From Diaporthe sp. PMI_573 (taxonomy: Eukaryota > Ascomycota > Sordariomycetes > Diaporthales > Diaporthaceae), in assembly GCA_021399435.1 (NCBI GenBank), contig JAJTUP010000005.1:558001-622000 (forward strand): a DNA stretch of 64,000 nucleotides. The letters run 5' to 3'. The position numbers and the translations under genes were made by a program. The notes beneath the pieces were generated by a model. The model was not told the DNA's origin and did not search any database. It saw only the letters and a list, made by a program, of their open reading frames with translations. This document shows, one piece after another, positions 34,888 to 45,821 of the stretch. The first letter of the stretch is position 1. Every line of letters begins with the position of its first letter.

Positions 34888-36122
34888 CTAGTTGTGGACG
34901 ACCCCACAGGGTCCAGCAGCACCAACATCACTGGAGTGGTCCGAGTCCGTACTGAAGTAGACGGTCGCGCCATGTCCCGACGGGCAGGTCGAGTCTTTGT
35001 TGTCGCCCGTGTCCCAGCTAACGATCAAGGCGCACGAAGTGCCGGCGAAGCCAGTACTAGGCATGTAAGCCCACGAGTTGCAGCCATCCTTGTTCTTGTA
35101 GCAGCAGGCGCAGCAGTCCTGGGAGTTGCTGGCGGTGCCGCAGTAGCTCGTCTTCCAGCCGCCGTTGCCGGTGACTCCCATGAACGACACCGAGGTGAGG
35201 AAGTCGGACGAGTCAGCGCACTGGCTGGGGATGGGAGTCTGTTAAAAGAAGTAGGTCAGTTTCCAGCCGCATCAAGGGGTATCTAAAAGATGGTCACATG
35301 GGGAACAGAAGCACTACCTGGCTGGGCTGCCATGATGATGCCCTGAAGAAAGGGGGTGATGTCGCAGGGGTAGGGAATACAGAGAGAGAAGAGGTCGTCG
35401 AGGACGACGATGACTTCGACGACTTCGACGAAGACGAGGACACGGAATCGGAGCTAGTAACCGTAGAACGCACTGAAGATCCAGTAGCAGAAGCCGAAGA
35501 GCTGGTCGATGAGCTGCCGGTGCCGGTAGTCATGGTAGCAGTAGAGGAAGATGTAGCCGAGGTGCTGCAGGATATCATCGTCAGCCATGAACAAGATATC
35601 AGCATCTAGACAACAGGGAGCACCAGAATGCGACTCGGCCTGCAGTATAAGATAAAATACTCACCTGGGGCTGGCTCCAACCGATTGTCCCTTGTTGGAA
35701 TTGCTAACCACGACGCCGACAACAGTACCAACGAGAACAATGACGAGAACGATCAGGGCGACGATGACGGGGGCCCGGTACTTGCGCCAAAGGGTGGGCT
35801 TCTCGCCCACGTACACGATCGCGGACGGACGGTGGTCACTAATGTCGTCAGGTTGCACGACAGCGCGCGTGGACGAGGCCGTGTCGTCGCATTCCAGCTG
35901 GGCGAGGTTCGAGACGGGCTCCGGCTCCGCCACCACCGCGAGCTCGGGCAGAGGGTTCGCTATCGCCTCGGCGTACTGAGACTGGCGAAAGTTACGGCCC
36001 TGGGCAGGAGAAGAAGGGGTGCTGCTGCCGTTGGCCTGGCTCGAACCACCGCTGCCTTGGTCCTGCTGGGGCTGGTGCGAGCCGAGATCGCCGTTGGCGG
36101 CGTTGCCTGCTTGGTCCGCCAT
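34888..36122 (-). CDS. Single-pass membrane protein with Ser/Thr-rich stalk and Cys-rich ectodomain
   Basis: Three exons (36122-35665, 35564-35318, 35238-34888) close in phase to 351 aa. Residues 1 to about 110 are hydrophilic and cytosolic-looking, and WRKYRAP precedes a single membrane segment at about 117-139 (VIVALIVLVIVLVGTVVGVVV). Next is an ~80-residue Ser/Thr stalk, probably O-mannosylated. The C-terminal ~115 residues have ten Cys, including DCCACCYKNKDGCNSWAY and GTSCALIVSW, resembling PAN/apple-type or small Cys-rich surface domains. The topology is like fungal wall sensors of the WSC/Mid2 type, although the Cys-rich domain lies at the far end. A cell-surface adhesion or sensing role is inference. 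Confidence 0.8.
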
Positions 36123-37419
36123 CTTCGTTGGTGGGTGGTGATTGTCGACAGGCTGGCGGATGAAGCGAGGGGATGAAAGGTATGTGAGGATGTTTGAGTG
36201 ATGTCAGGCGAGGTAGGTCGCAAACTGGGACAGCTGCAGTGGTTCTTTCGTTGGAGGAGTGTGAGATGTGTGGCAGATTCGAAACGAGCGTCGCCGTGGG
36301 ACAGCAAAGATTGTGTGACCAAGTGTTGTTTGTGCAGTGAATGGGGGACCAGTAGATTTATGAGCCGGCCCGTGAAGCTTCAACCCTGCGCAAGACTGGA
36401 AGCAGCTGGTTTGTGTGCCCTAGATGGACCTGATTTGTGAAAGGGTCGACTGGCCATCAGGGGGTGATGCTGCATGTATGCATTCTATGCTATTTGTGCT
36501 GGGCAAACAATGAGCGAATTCTTGGGTCTCTGATGTAGAATCAGATGAAAAAGACCATTGTCGTATTCACTAGCGAAAATTCAAAGTTGACAACGCCCGT
36601 GGGCCATATATTTGCTGCTGTATCTGCCCGGTTGCAGCTTCTCTCGTCTCCTTGCCGCATCGATATGTAGTTTCCGCCGGCGGCTAATGGGCTTTTCCAT
36701 GCTGAACCTTTTGTCACAAAAGGGGTAAATGCCCTTGTAGGGTGCAACACTCGATCTGCTTCTCACATTCCCCCATGGCTGATTTGAATACGAATAACTC
36801 TGGCTATGCTCTATCCTGGGTAGTATGCTACATTAATGAGAGTGCAGCCGGTTCTCTGGCATTAGGAGCGACTGTGTCTAGACTTTGGCCTTCATAGATA
36901 CCTTGTAAACTGTGCAATCAGCCATGAATGTAGGCATCGTGCATATGTAATGTCGATGCAGATGGTACTCATAAGTCTGAAGTCTTGCTTCTTACCTCTG
37001 CACGCTTTTGCTACCACTCTTCCATAGGCATCATACACGAGATGGATCACTCCCCAGATGTGGTGCTCCAGGCATTCGGGTTGACTACTTCAACTTCACT
37101 TGTGCAGATGTCATAACTTGGTGAATATGGAAGGTCCGACTAGACTGGCCTTCCCGCACAAGTACAGTCCAAGAATTGAGGCAGTAAGCACCGGCTACTT
37201 GTTGTTTACTTGCAAAACATATCACACAAAACTGGATCACTGATCAGTTCTGCACTCCTGCTCATCACTTGAACATACATCATTGACAACAACTCAGCAA
37301 GGTCACATTCGACACTATCAACTCCCACCTTGCCGGCATCATTACGCATAGATTCCTTCATCCATTCTGCCTCAAGAATTCTGCTCTATTGCTCTCGAAG
37401 AGCCCATCTTGGAATCAAC
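36123..37419. other. Intergenic region, no gene seen
   Basis: Divergent region between two genes. Moderately AT-rich, with no frame worth calling. Confidence 0.5.
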
Positions 37420-37803
37420 ATGAACATGGACGACCCCAACGGTTCTCGTCGATTCGGCAAGATCCCACCGGCTCCACGAGGGCACCAGCCATCGCAGGAT
37501 CACGATCCACAAGCTTCAGACTCGGCGCAGAGGCAGCAACAAACTCATCCTCGGGAGTCAGACGGCACTTTCCCACCAAGTTACGGTAGTCAGCGTCAAG
37601 GCGTCGTAACTCGTGGTTTCCAGGCCATCAATGTCCCAAGAGATACAGGAGGCCCAAGTACACCTGCGACTCCAGTCAAGCACAACGAGTCCAATCGAGT
37701 CGACCCGCGAGACATTCCATTACGTTCCTTTCGCGAAATAGATTCGGAGGCTGGCATAGAGGCTGTCCCAGAGGAAGGTGTCCTAGAGGAGGTTATGCTA
37801 TAG
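37420..37803 (+). pseudogene. Small Pro/Gln-rich ORF truncated by the 15-bp repeat element
   Basis: An ATG at 37420 opens a 127-codon frame rich in Pro, Gln, Asp and Arg (SRRFGKIPPAPRGHQP; SDGTFPPSYGSQRQG) that looks coding. Its last codons (EEGVLEEVML) and the stop lie inside the 15-bp repeat tract. The natural reading is a gene whose 3' part was lost or replaced when the repeat arose there. An intact small protein is possible. No domain recognised. Confidence 0.4.
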
Positions 37804-37857
37804 GAGGTTGTGCTATAGAAGGTTGTGCTATAGAAGGTTGTTCTATAAAAGGTTGAG
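37783..37857 (-). repeat. 15-bp tandem repeat tract (copy 3, inverted)
   Basis: About five units. In reverse complement the consensus is CACAACCTTCTATAG, a rotation of the unit found at 2.8 and 11.3 kb. No conserved head was found next to it. Confidence 0.7.
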
Positions 37858-39108
37858 CAGTAATGAGTGCCCACGTGGTCTATTGGGCAAGCACCTACTT
37901 TAGTGCCCTCTACAAGGTTTGTGCAGGCTGTCACTTTATAGTATCGGTTGGGTGACCCATATAAATCTATACAGTCGTTTTTTCTCCAAGGGGGTCTTCA
38001 GAGGGGATGGTCTTTAGATTTCAGATTTTAAACCTACACTTCGGCATAGAACTAGTCGATAGAGATGTCTTCTCCTATTTCCCTAGTCATATTTCTTTAC
38101 TCTCCTATAGTTATAAGCTCCTAGTTACCCTTCTAATCAACTTTTGATTCCTTATTAGGATATCTTGACTTCCTTTTTAACCTCTTCTCCTACAGGAAGG
38201 AGTATTTTAGGTAGGTAAAAAGAGGTCTTTTTAGGAAGGGAAAGGTCTTTGAGTTACGAAGATTGATAAACAGATGGTCTTAGAGGAAATTGCTGTAAAA
38301 ACCTATGTGTTGCCCAACGGGGTATAGAATTGGGAGCGTTTTGCTGCCAAAGGGACTGATTTGCTGCCCGAGGGATGGTCTAGTTAGAATATGAAGGGGT
38401 ATTTGCAAATTTGGACAAGCAGCAGGACTTATATATCATGTTTTCTCACCTGCCAGAGTCGTTGTGGTGAATTTGGCTGTGTACAATGAAGATACAATTG
38501 CTTTGAATATCAACGGAATTGTACTCAACATGTAGTGGTTTTGCAAACGTGTCCCCCCCCCCCCCTCTCTTATGCATTATGTTACCTCACACGGCTCAAC
38601 ATGTTGAACATTACATAGATACCAATCAACAGGCACGGACAGCCAGGCACTCGGCTGTCGGGGCAACCTTTCCGGTCTACTGTGCTTCATGACTTAATTG
38701 AAAGGATTCATAATTTGCTCACCATGCGCAAGTATTGAGTGAGCTACCCAGTAGAATGCAGTCATGGTGGAGCACTACCTGGTTCAACTAAGCCTAAATA
38801 GACAGCACGGAACCTCGGGTTGAGGGGAACCTGGAAAACTCGCTCAGACTTATGAAGAGCGCAACATAATCTGCATATGTTTGAGCCGGTCTGTCCGGTG
38901 TCCCCTACCACAGATCATAGACTACAGACCAAGAGCCAACACGTAATCAAGGATTCGTGACGCAGGGAGGATGGCTTCACCTAATTTTGCCAGTGGGGTC
39001 GAGAGTATATACAAATAATCGTACACTCGCACCCAGTCTTGATGTTCGTGGTCTTTTTGGTCAGTTAGATATGTCAATACTTTGAAAAAGGGAGCGCTCA
39101 CCGTGACA
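37858..39108. other. AT-rich intergenic region
   Basis: No genes. 37950-38550 is distinctly AT-rich with many TA steps and may be mutated repeat remains. A run of 13 C residues lies at 38553-38565. Confidence 0.5.
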
Positions 39109-40709
39109 ATGAAGCGGATCCTTCCTTGGCACTCGCTGGCCTTCGCTGCAACGTCACCAAAGGCATGTGGCGCGAGCCATCCCGATGCCGCGCCGCCGGT
39201 GATTCCCACGACCTCAGGGAGAGTAAACGGAAGAGTGGACCCAGCTCTCTCAAATGTTCACCAATACCTCGGAATCCCTTACGCGGTACCTCCCGTAGGT
39301 GAACGGCGTTGGACAGCGCCGGAGTTGCTCAATCAACCCGGCTCGGACATCCAAGCCACAAGCCTGCCGCCGAGCTGTCTTCAATATTGGGACGCCCAAG
39401 TACCATCGATTTTCACCCAGGACGTTCTCGAATACAACCTCCAGGGACTAAACACAACTGGGGCCACCAGCGAGGACTGTCTTTCCCTCAGTGTGTGGGC
39501 CCCGGCCAACGCGACAGGATCTCCTGAAGGCGTGCCGGTTCTGATATTCATCTATGGTGGCGGCTTCGGCGTCGGTGGCCAAGACGTGCCATATCAGATA
39601 CCCGCACAGTGGGTAGACAGGAGCCCAGACCATATCGTGGTGTCGTTTAACTATCGCGTGGGTATCTTCGGGTTCCCTAACGCCGGCGGCCTGCCAGACG
39701 AGAACCTCGCGTTGCTCGACACACGAGCGGTGGTAGAGTGGTGTCGAGAGAATATCAGGGCGTTTGGGGGTGACCCAAGCCGAATGGTTTTGTGGGGTCA
39801 GTCTGCGGGCTCCATGATGGCTGATTACTACGGTTTCGCGTACCCTGAGGATTCTATTGTCACTGGCCTGATATTGGACTCCGGGACAGCATTCACACCG
39901 TTCTTCACGGTTAATGACACGGCACGGTCCAACTTCACATTCATCGCCGACCATGTAGGCTGTGCCGGCCTTGAGGGCGATCCAGATGAACAGCTCTCAT
40001 GCATGCGAAATGTCGATGGGAATGTGATCAATGACTTCATTGCAAATTATTCGGAGACGGGAGGGTTGCCAGGACTGGCTTTCGTTCCCATTGAGGACAA
40101 TTCTCTCATCTTTTCCAACTACACGCAGCGAGCCTTAGATGGACTGCAAGCCAAGATAGTAAGGCTCTTCAAATCTTTGGATCACTCCTTCATCTCGCTG
40201 CCCTTTGTCTCTAGAGACTGACATATCTCAAGCCCGCCATTGTCGGCACCAATGCCCTAGATGGCCTCGCTTTTGCCGAATACGATCCCAACGGCTCAGA
40301 TACAACGGTGGGCCTGGAATGGGATCTAGTCCTCTTCTCCTGCCCCGCGACCAATACGGTCCGCTTCCGACAGCAGACCGGCCTCGTGGCGTTCCGCTAC
40401 GTGTACTACGGCAACTTCACCAACGTCTCGCCGCGGCCGTGGATGGGGGCCTATCACGGTTCCGAACTGCCCATCCTGATGGGGACGCACCCGAACTACC
40501 GCGGGAACAGCACTCCTGAGGAGTATGAGACGAGTTTTGCATTCCAGGATGCGTATGTGGCTTTTGCTATTGACCCTCAGAACGGACTGGCAGGGCAGAA
40601 TTGGAAGCAGTACGTGACCCTGGGGAGTGAAAAAGTTAGGGGATTTGGGAAGGATGGGGTGGCGGTGCAGGATGTTAGCATCGCATCGAAGGAGGCACTA
40701 TGTGGATGA
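39109..40709 (+). CDS. Type-B carboxylesterase/lipase (alpha/beta hydrolase)
   Basis: Two exons (39109-40158, 40233-40709) close in phase to 508 aa; the intron has a GACTGAC branch. Family motifs in order: GRVNGRVDP...YLGIPYAVPPVGERRW, EDCLSLSVWAP, the oxyanion loop GGGFGVGG, GIFGFPNAG, and the nucleophile elbow GQSAGS (Ser232) after GGDPSRMVLW. Exon 2 has the VGTNALDG segment and a catalytic-His region GAYHGSELPILMG. Several N-glycosylation sequons (NDT, NYS, NFT, NVS) and paired Cys suggest secretion. The N-terminal hydrophobic stretch is weak, so a signal peptide is probable but not clear. The substrate is unknown. Confidence 0.9.
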
Positions 40710-41020
40710 ATCGTAGTCAAGGCAGTCATAGATGAGTAAGCCTGGGCATTGAATCATCCAGTGACGTCCAGTCGCGGCGGCATAAATTGTATAAGTATAC
40801 CAGTACAGTATGAAATTACAGTCATATTTTGGTACATGCCTTTGTTTCCGAAGTCACGAAAAGCAGTTGAGACGCCGCGCCATGTTGAAAATTTGCACTG
40901 TGTCACACGTGTTGCTTGAAGCAGAACAAACAGTTGTACTGTGGACTCACCCACGACCAGATATTACACCCTCGAGAGGGATGAGTTCCAAGTGAAGTTT
41001 GGAACAAGCCCCGTCATGCT
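40710..41020. other. Intergenic region between convergent genes
   Basis: 311 bases of shared 3' flank of the carboxylesterase and ERG4. Nothing else seen. Confidence 0.5.
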
Positions 41021-42680
41021 TCAAAAGATGTACTTCACGACTGTCAGTTGGGCTTCTCATTTTGCTCCGTCAAACGTTTGTACTCACCGGAAAGAACAGA
41101 TAAGGAACTTCCTTTTCATACTGAGTCCAAGCAGCGCCATACTTCCTGCGGCACCTTTCAATATCCCTGATAGCACGATGTACGATCATGATCATGAAGA
41201 AGATGAAGTAGAACCATGGAAAAGGGCTCCTAGAAATGGGAGGAGTCAATTACATGTTTCTCCTATTTGAGCATTGAGAAGCCACATCGATCGGAAAGAC
41301 TTACTTGAACCCAGTGATCAGCCCCCAGGACATGGAGAAGAACATGTCAGGGACGTAATTCGGCTTGCGAACGATAGCGAACCAGCCATCCACCAGGATG
41401 CGGTCTCCAGCGTCCGTCTCGATGGTCTTGGGGTTCTCGATGACAAGCCACGGAACCTGCGGGAATGTGTTGCGCTTGATAAGCTGGCCCCTTTCCTGTT
41501 GGCGGAAGGAGTTCTTCTGCCCGTTGGATGAGTCCCACATCCAGTACATGAAGAGGTACACGACGACAAGCGCGGCTAGAGCGTAGCGGTTCCAGCGGTA
41601 TTCAGACGGGTCGTTGTTCGCGAGGTAGAGAGCACAGTGGCAGTAGGTGAAGGGGACGCCGGCCATATTCCAAAAGGTAAGCATGAAGCCGAGTTTCTCG
41701 AAGTACATATCCCTGGAGGCAGGAAATGCTGTCAGTGAAAATGCTCCACAGATAACAAGGATATAGTACTCACCATGATGTGATAATCAGCTGCTCTCCT
41801 TTGGCACAGGCATTGGTGTAAAGGAAATGTGCCATGAGGAGGAACAGAACCTCGGCCGACACAAAGCTGTAGTCCTCATACTGGCGAGCAGCAACGGAGG
41901 CGGTGATTAGGAACAAGATGAACCACGGGATCCTGACCTCATAGAACATCTTGAAATCCAGGATCCCGATGCGAGGGTTCAACTCGATGCCCATGAAGAA
42001 GTCATACAGAGGGTAGCCGGTAGGACGGTGCGTCCTGCCCCTCACTATGGCTTGGATGTAGACGATGAAGCTGTTCAGGAAGCCAGAGATGATGGCCACC
42101 GTCATGATGGGGCCAAACTCATCGATGAGGGTGTAAAGAGGGAAAAGGCCCGTCAGGTGCAGGGCAGCGGCGATGGCGAGTGTTGCATACCAGCTGGTGT
42201 ACGCGGAGCAGTAGTACGGAAGCTTCTTTCCACCCTCGTGTCGCAACGGTCGGCCCTGGCTCATGACTCCCGGCATATAGCAATACCTTGCAACGTATTA
42301 GTGTCTGCCAGACGAAGGGACCGGACGTGGGCTAATACATACATGACAGCCTCGCCCAGAAAGAATGTCCAGAAGACAGCCCAGGCCTTGGCCGTAGGGT
42401 AGGCTCCTTCATAGACAAGGTGAGCCAGGTGACGGCCGAAGTCTCCCCAAGTCTGATCAGCAGCCGGCAAGGGCAATTGACCATCGTAGTAAGTCGCGCC
42501 GATCCACATGTACCACATCAGCAAGGGAAAGCTGATCATCAGCGCTGTGACTCCGAGGGAACCGCCAAATTCGAAGTCATCGGATTCGCCATCGGTGTAC
42601 TTTGAGGCCTGCTTCTCGGCTGCCCCATCGTCCGACTTCTCCGTCGGTGCGTTCCGGCTTCTGCTTCTTGCAGAAACCAT
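41021..42680 (-). CDS. ERG4: Delta(24(24(1)))-sterol reductase, last step of ergosterol synthesis
   Basis: Five exons (42680-42343, 42286-41774, 41712-41305, 41229-41088, 41032-41021) close in phase to 470 aa, the usual ERG4 length. The last coding exon is only 12 nt and supplies the terminal YIF after VPYLFFP. Signature stretches are [56 protein letters not shown], and [20 protein letters not shown] followed by SPFPWFYF. The end has [20 protein letters not shown]. It is a multi-pass ER enzyme that reduces the C24(28) double bond of ergosta-5,7,22,24(28)-tetraenol to ergosterol using NADPH. The specific C-terminal motif favours ERG4 over ERG24. It is divergent from a Zn2Cys6 gene. Confidence 0.95.
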
Positions 42681-43349
42681 CTTCACAGCCTCGGCAGATC
42701 AATTTGTTGACGGCTTCGTATAGTTTGAAAGAAAGTGTTGTGGTTATCTGTCTTCACGTCTCGCGCAGACAGCGAATGTGTCTAGAGTTCGAATCGAGTT
42801 GGTTGTCGTTATGGAGAAGACATTTCTCTGTGACGGCGGCAAGTGGTTGGTATTTAATGTTCGGGCTCAATTTCACAAAGTAAGGCCATGGCTGCAAGCT
42901 GGCAGCCCAACAGGGAGAACACCCTTCTCACGAGACCCATCTTGAAATTCAAGCTTCATTTCCGGAAGCAAGATGGTCGCAGCAGGAACATCAACGACAC
43001 GGCATATGAGATCCTGCCCGGAAGAGGGAAATTCATAGCGAGCTTAGTTCGGATCACACCCCGGCACATGTCGAGTGCTCGGAGAGCGGGATGAGAAGTT
43101 CAAAGCGAACCAATCGCCATCAGTACAGACAGGGTCCGCTTTTCCTCTTTTGGCCCGGCTCCTCCTCTTCCCTGCCCCATGCCTGGCGTAGCTCCTTTTT
43201 TCCTCTCGTACTCTTCTGGCCCGGCTGCTCTCTTCTTCCGCTCCACCGCAGCAGGTCAAAGCGATTGGCCAAATTCTCCCTCCTACATCAAACCATACCC
43301 ACGCCGACAGCACCCGACCTCCAAGGCTGTCAGGGGACAGTCTTGCACG
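42681..43349. other. Shared divergent promoter of ERG4 and a Zn2Cys6 regulator
   Basis: About 670 bases with start codons facing outward on both sides. It has pyrimidine-rich stretches (43140-43230) before the regulator. No clear sterol-response-type site was identified by eye. Confidence 0.45.
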
Positions 43350-45388
43350 ATGCCAGCAGCCAAGAAGCAACGCACAAAATGCTTCACTGGGTGCTGGACT
43401 TGTCGGTCCCGTCGGGTCAAGTGCGACGAGTAAGTGCGCCAACCATCCGTGAAGCCATCTCCAACTTTGTGAAGCTGTCACCACTCGCTGCAGTCGAAAG
43501 CCTCTGAGCAGCACACAATGTTCTGACTTCGACGCTTCCCAGAGAGACGCCATCATGCTCGCGCTGCCGTCAGATGGGTCTTCAATGTGAGGGCTATGGC
43601 ATCCGGCTGGCCTGGGTGACGTATAATCCTTACGCAGACATCGACGATCACGACTCTGTTGACGATCCGCCCCGGGACGGCAGGGCGTCCCGACGCTCAT
43701 TGCCGTCTTTTGGCGCTGCACCAGTCACCGTCCGTATGAATTCTCCGGACCTTGACGAATCGTTGACACAGATCGATGAGTGGTGCCCTGGGGAGTCTTC
43801 TGGACTCAAAAAGGGGGTCTTCTCGGTTTTCCCGGTCACCTCTTCGAGACATTGTTTCCCGGAATCCAACCGAGGCCGCCTGCAGTTGCTAGAATATGGC
43901 TCAACGCCGGTAGATACTCCTGGCGAGCTTTCTGCTGCCACTTTGGCCGACACACCAGGCCAGGCCACCACTGCAGATAATGAAGCAACGATACATTCTC
44001 CCCAGGCCTTTTGGGAGGGCTCAGTTACCGCTCTACCCACCCCAGATCCCTCTAGGGTGCGAAGCCGTAACTCTTTCAACGACGCTGTCCCCGCAGCTCA
44101 GCCAGTCTCACCATTTCACTCAGGCTACCAGAGTCGTGGAGAAGTGGACCAGGCATCTCAAAACACTTCCCAGGATGCGTCTCATCAGCGAATTGTTCAC
44201 GGCCCGCCGCGCCACCTGGATGCATTGCTTATGCCGTCAAAGCAGAAGCGCCTCATTCACCATTGGATCACCTTCACCAGTAGGAAGATTGTCCTTCTCG
44301 ACGAGCCGCACAACCCCTGCCGCACTATGATGCTCCCCATGGCACTGAAGGGCCTCGTATCCAAGGCCGGCGAATCCAATGCTGACGTAGCTATTTTCCA
44401 CGCCATCTGCTCCGCAGCTGCCTATAATCTGTTCGAACTCAGCGGGAGGAACACGGAACAGGACCATGTCTTGGCGCTACACCATGACAGCGAAGCCATT
44501 CGCCACCTCCGGCACAACTTGGCTAGGGCCGACGAGCACCAAGACCAGTCGTGCGCGATGGCCATAATGGCATGTATTGCTGTTGAAGCTGTCTCCGGCA
44601 CGACACAACGATGGCGTACCCACGTCTCGGGCGGTCTAGCCTATCTTTCCAAGTTGCAAGCCCGTGGTGTGGATGAGACAGCCGTGTCTCCGTTCAGACA
44701 ACACATGGTGAAGATGGCCATCCTCTGCGACTTTCCTGTGCCTGACGATCTGAAAGTCTTCTTGAGCGATGATGGAGGATCTGCGAGTGGCCTTGAGTTC
44801 ACTTTTCCATACTATGGGGTGTCAAAATCCACGTTGCAAGCTCACGACCGTATCAACACGCTGGCCACCGCTTCTTCGAACATGACTCCTCCCACGGATG
44901 AGGAACTTGACGCTTTTGAGTTGCAGTTGTATCTCCAGTTCCCAGGTCTCCCACCCCAGGTATTCAGCTCAGAAGCGTCCAAGCTGCATGCTGCTGTCGT
45001 CCACCACACGTCCACGGCATTCTATTATGCGGGGTTGGTCTTCTTCCAGAGGAGCATTCGTCGTTCACCAGTTGCTGCGGTACAGGAGCTGGTGGAGCTT
45101 GGTGTCCAGGAATTGGAAAACATCGAGCTCGCTGGGAAGGGTAAGCTGGGCTGCATGATGCTCTGGCCAGCCCTGGTACTCGGCGCCGAGTGCAACACTG
45201 CCGGCTCGCAGCGGCAAATGCGAGCCTGGTTTCAAAGTCAGCGGAAACTTGGCTTCAGGAATCTGGTTGTCTTGGAGGACCTCATCACCTCACTGTGGAG
45301 TGCTCGAGCTGATCCGGGTGCCCGAGTTAAGGAAGTGGATTGGCGTGATATGATTGCCCAGCAGCGGTTTGATGTGTTCCGGCTTTGA
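43350..45388 (+). CDS. Zn2Cys6 (Gal4-type) transcription regulator
   Basis: Two exons (43350-43429, 43543-45388) close in phase to 641 aa. The intron lies inside the zinc cluster, as is common. Joined, it shows the binuclear cluster with Cys at 15, 18, 25, 32, 35 and 42 (C-x2-C-x6-C-x6-C-x2-C-x6-C) and the basic tract RSRRVKC. The rest matches the fungal specific TF domain-2 type (DUF3468): RLIHHWITFTSRKIVLLD, NPCRTMMLPMALKG and VAIFHAICSAAAYNL. HVSGGLAYLSKL and the terminal WRDMIAQQRFDVFRL follow. Nuclear DNA-binding protein; target genes unknown. Its divergent arrangement with ERG4 makes sterol control worth testing but does not show it. Confidence 0.92.
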
Positions 45389-45821
45389 TCTAGAGGGTCA
45401 GAAAGATCGATCTGGGTGTTAGCTTTGCCACAGACGAGATCCCAAAGCTTGTGGCTCCTACTCTTGACCCATTGGGGCTGGAAAATAACAAACAGCACAA
45501 GTCACCTGGTTGCATCCCCTGTCACAGAACAACATCAGTTGCTGCTGTCTTGTGGTAGCCCCAGATTCACCACAGCGGACAGATACACCCGGGTAACTTT
45601 TGTCAAGCTGTTCTCTGTCTTCACCTGTTTCTCCCTTCCGACCACACACAGACACGGAGCAACTTCGACATCCTCCCATTCAGCCTAAGCCTGACATCGA
45701 TTTAGTCAGTCTCCTTGAACAAACAGTAGCTTGCCGTCGACAACTCATTTCTTTGTTCTCTCCCCCTACCACCCAAGGTCGCTTATTACATTACGGCGAC
45801 ACCAATCACCTCGTCTACAAG
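45389..45821. other. Intergenic region, promoter of the next gene
   Basis: No gene seen. It has C/T-rich tracts typical of a fungal transcription start region (45610-45660 and 45750-45780). Confidence 0.5.

Noticed and set aside
42780..42810. tRNA-like T-loop GTTCGAATC
   Set aside because: No D-arm, anticodon arm or acceptor stem could be fitted around it.
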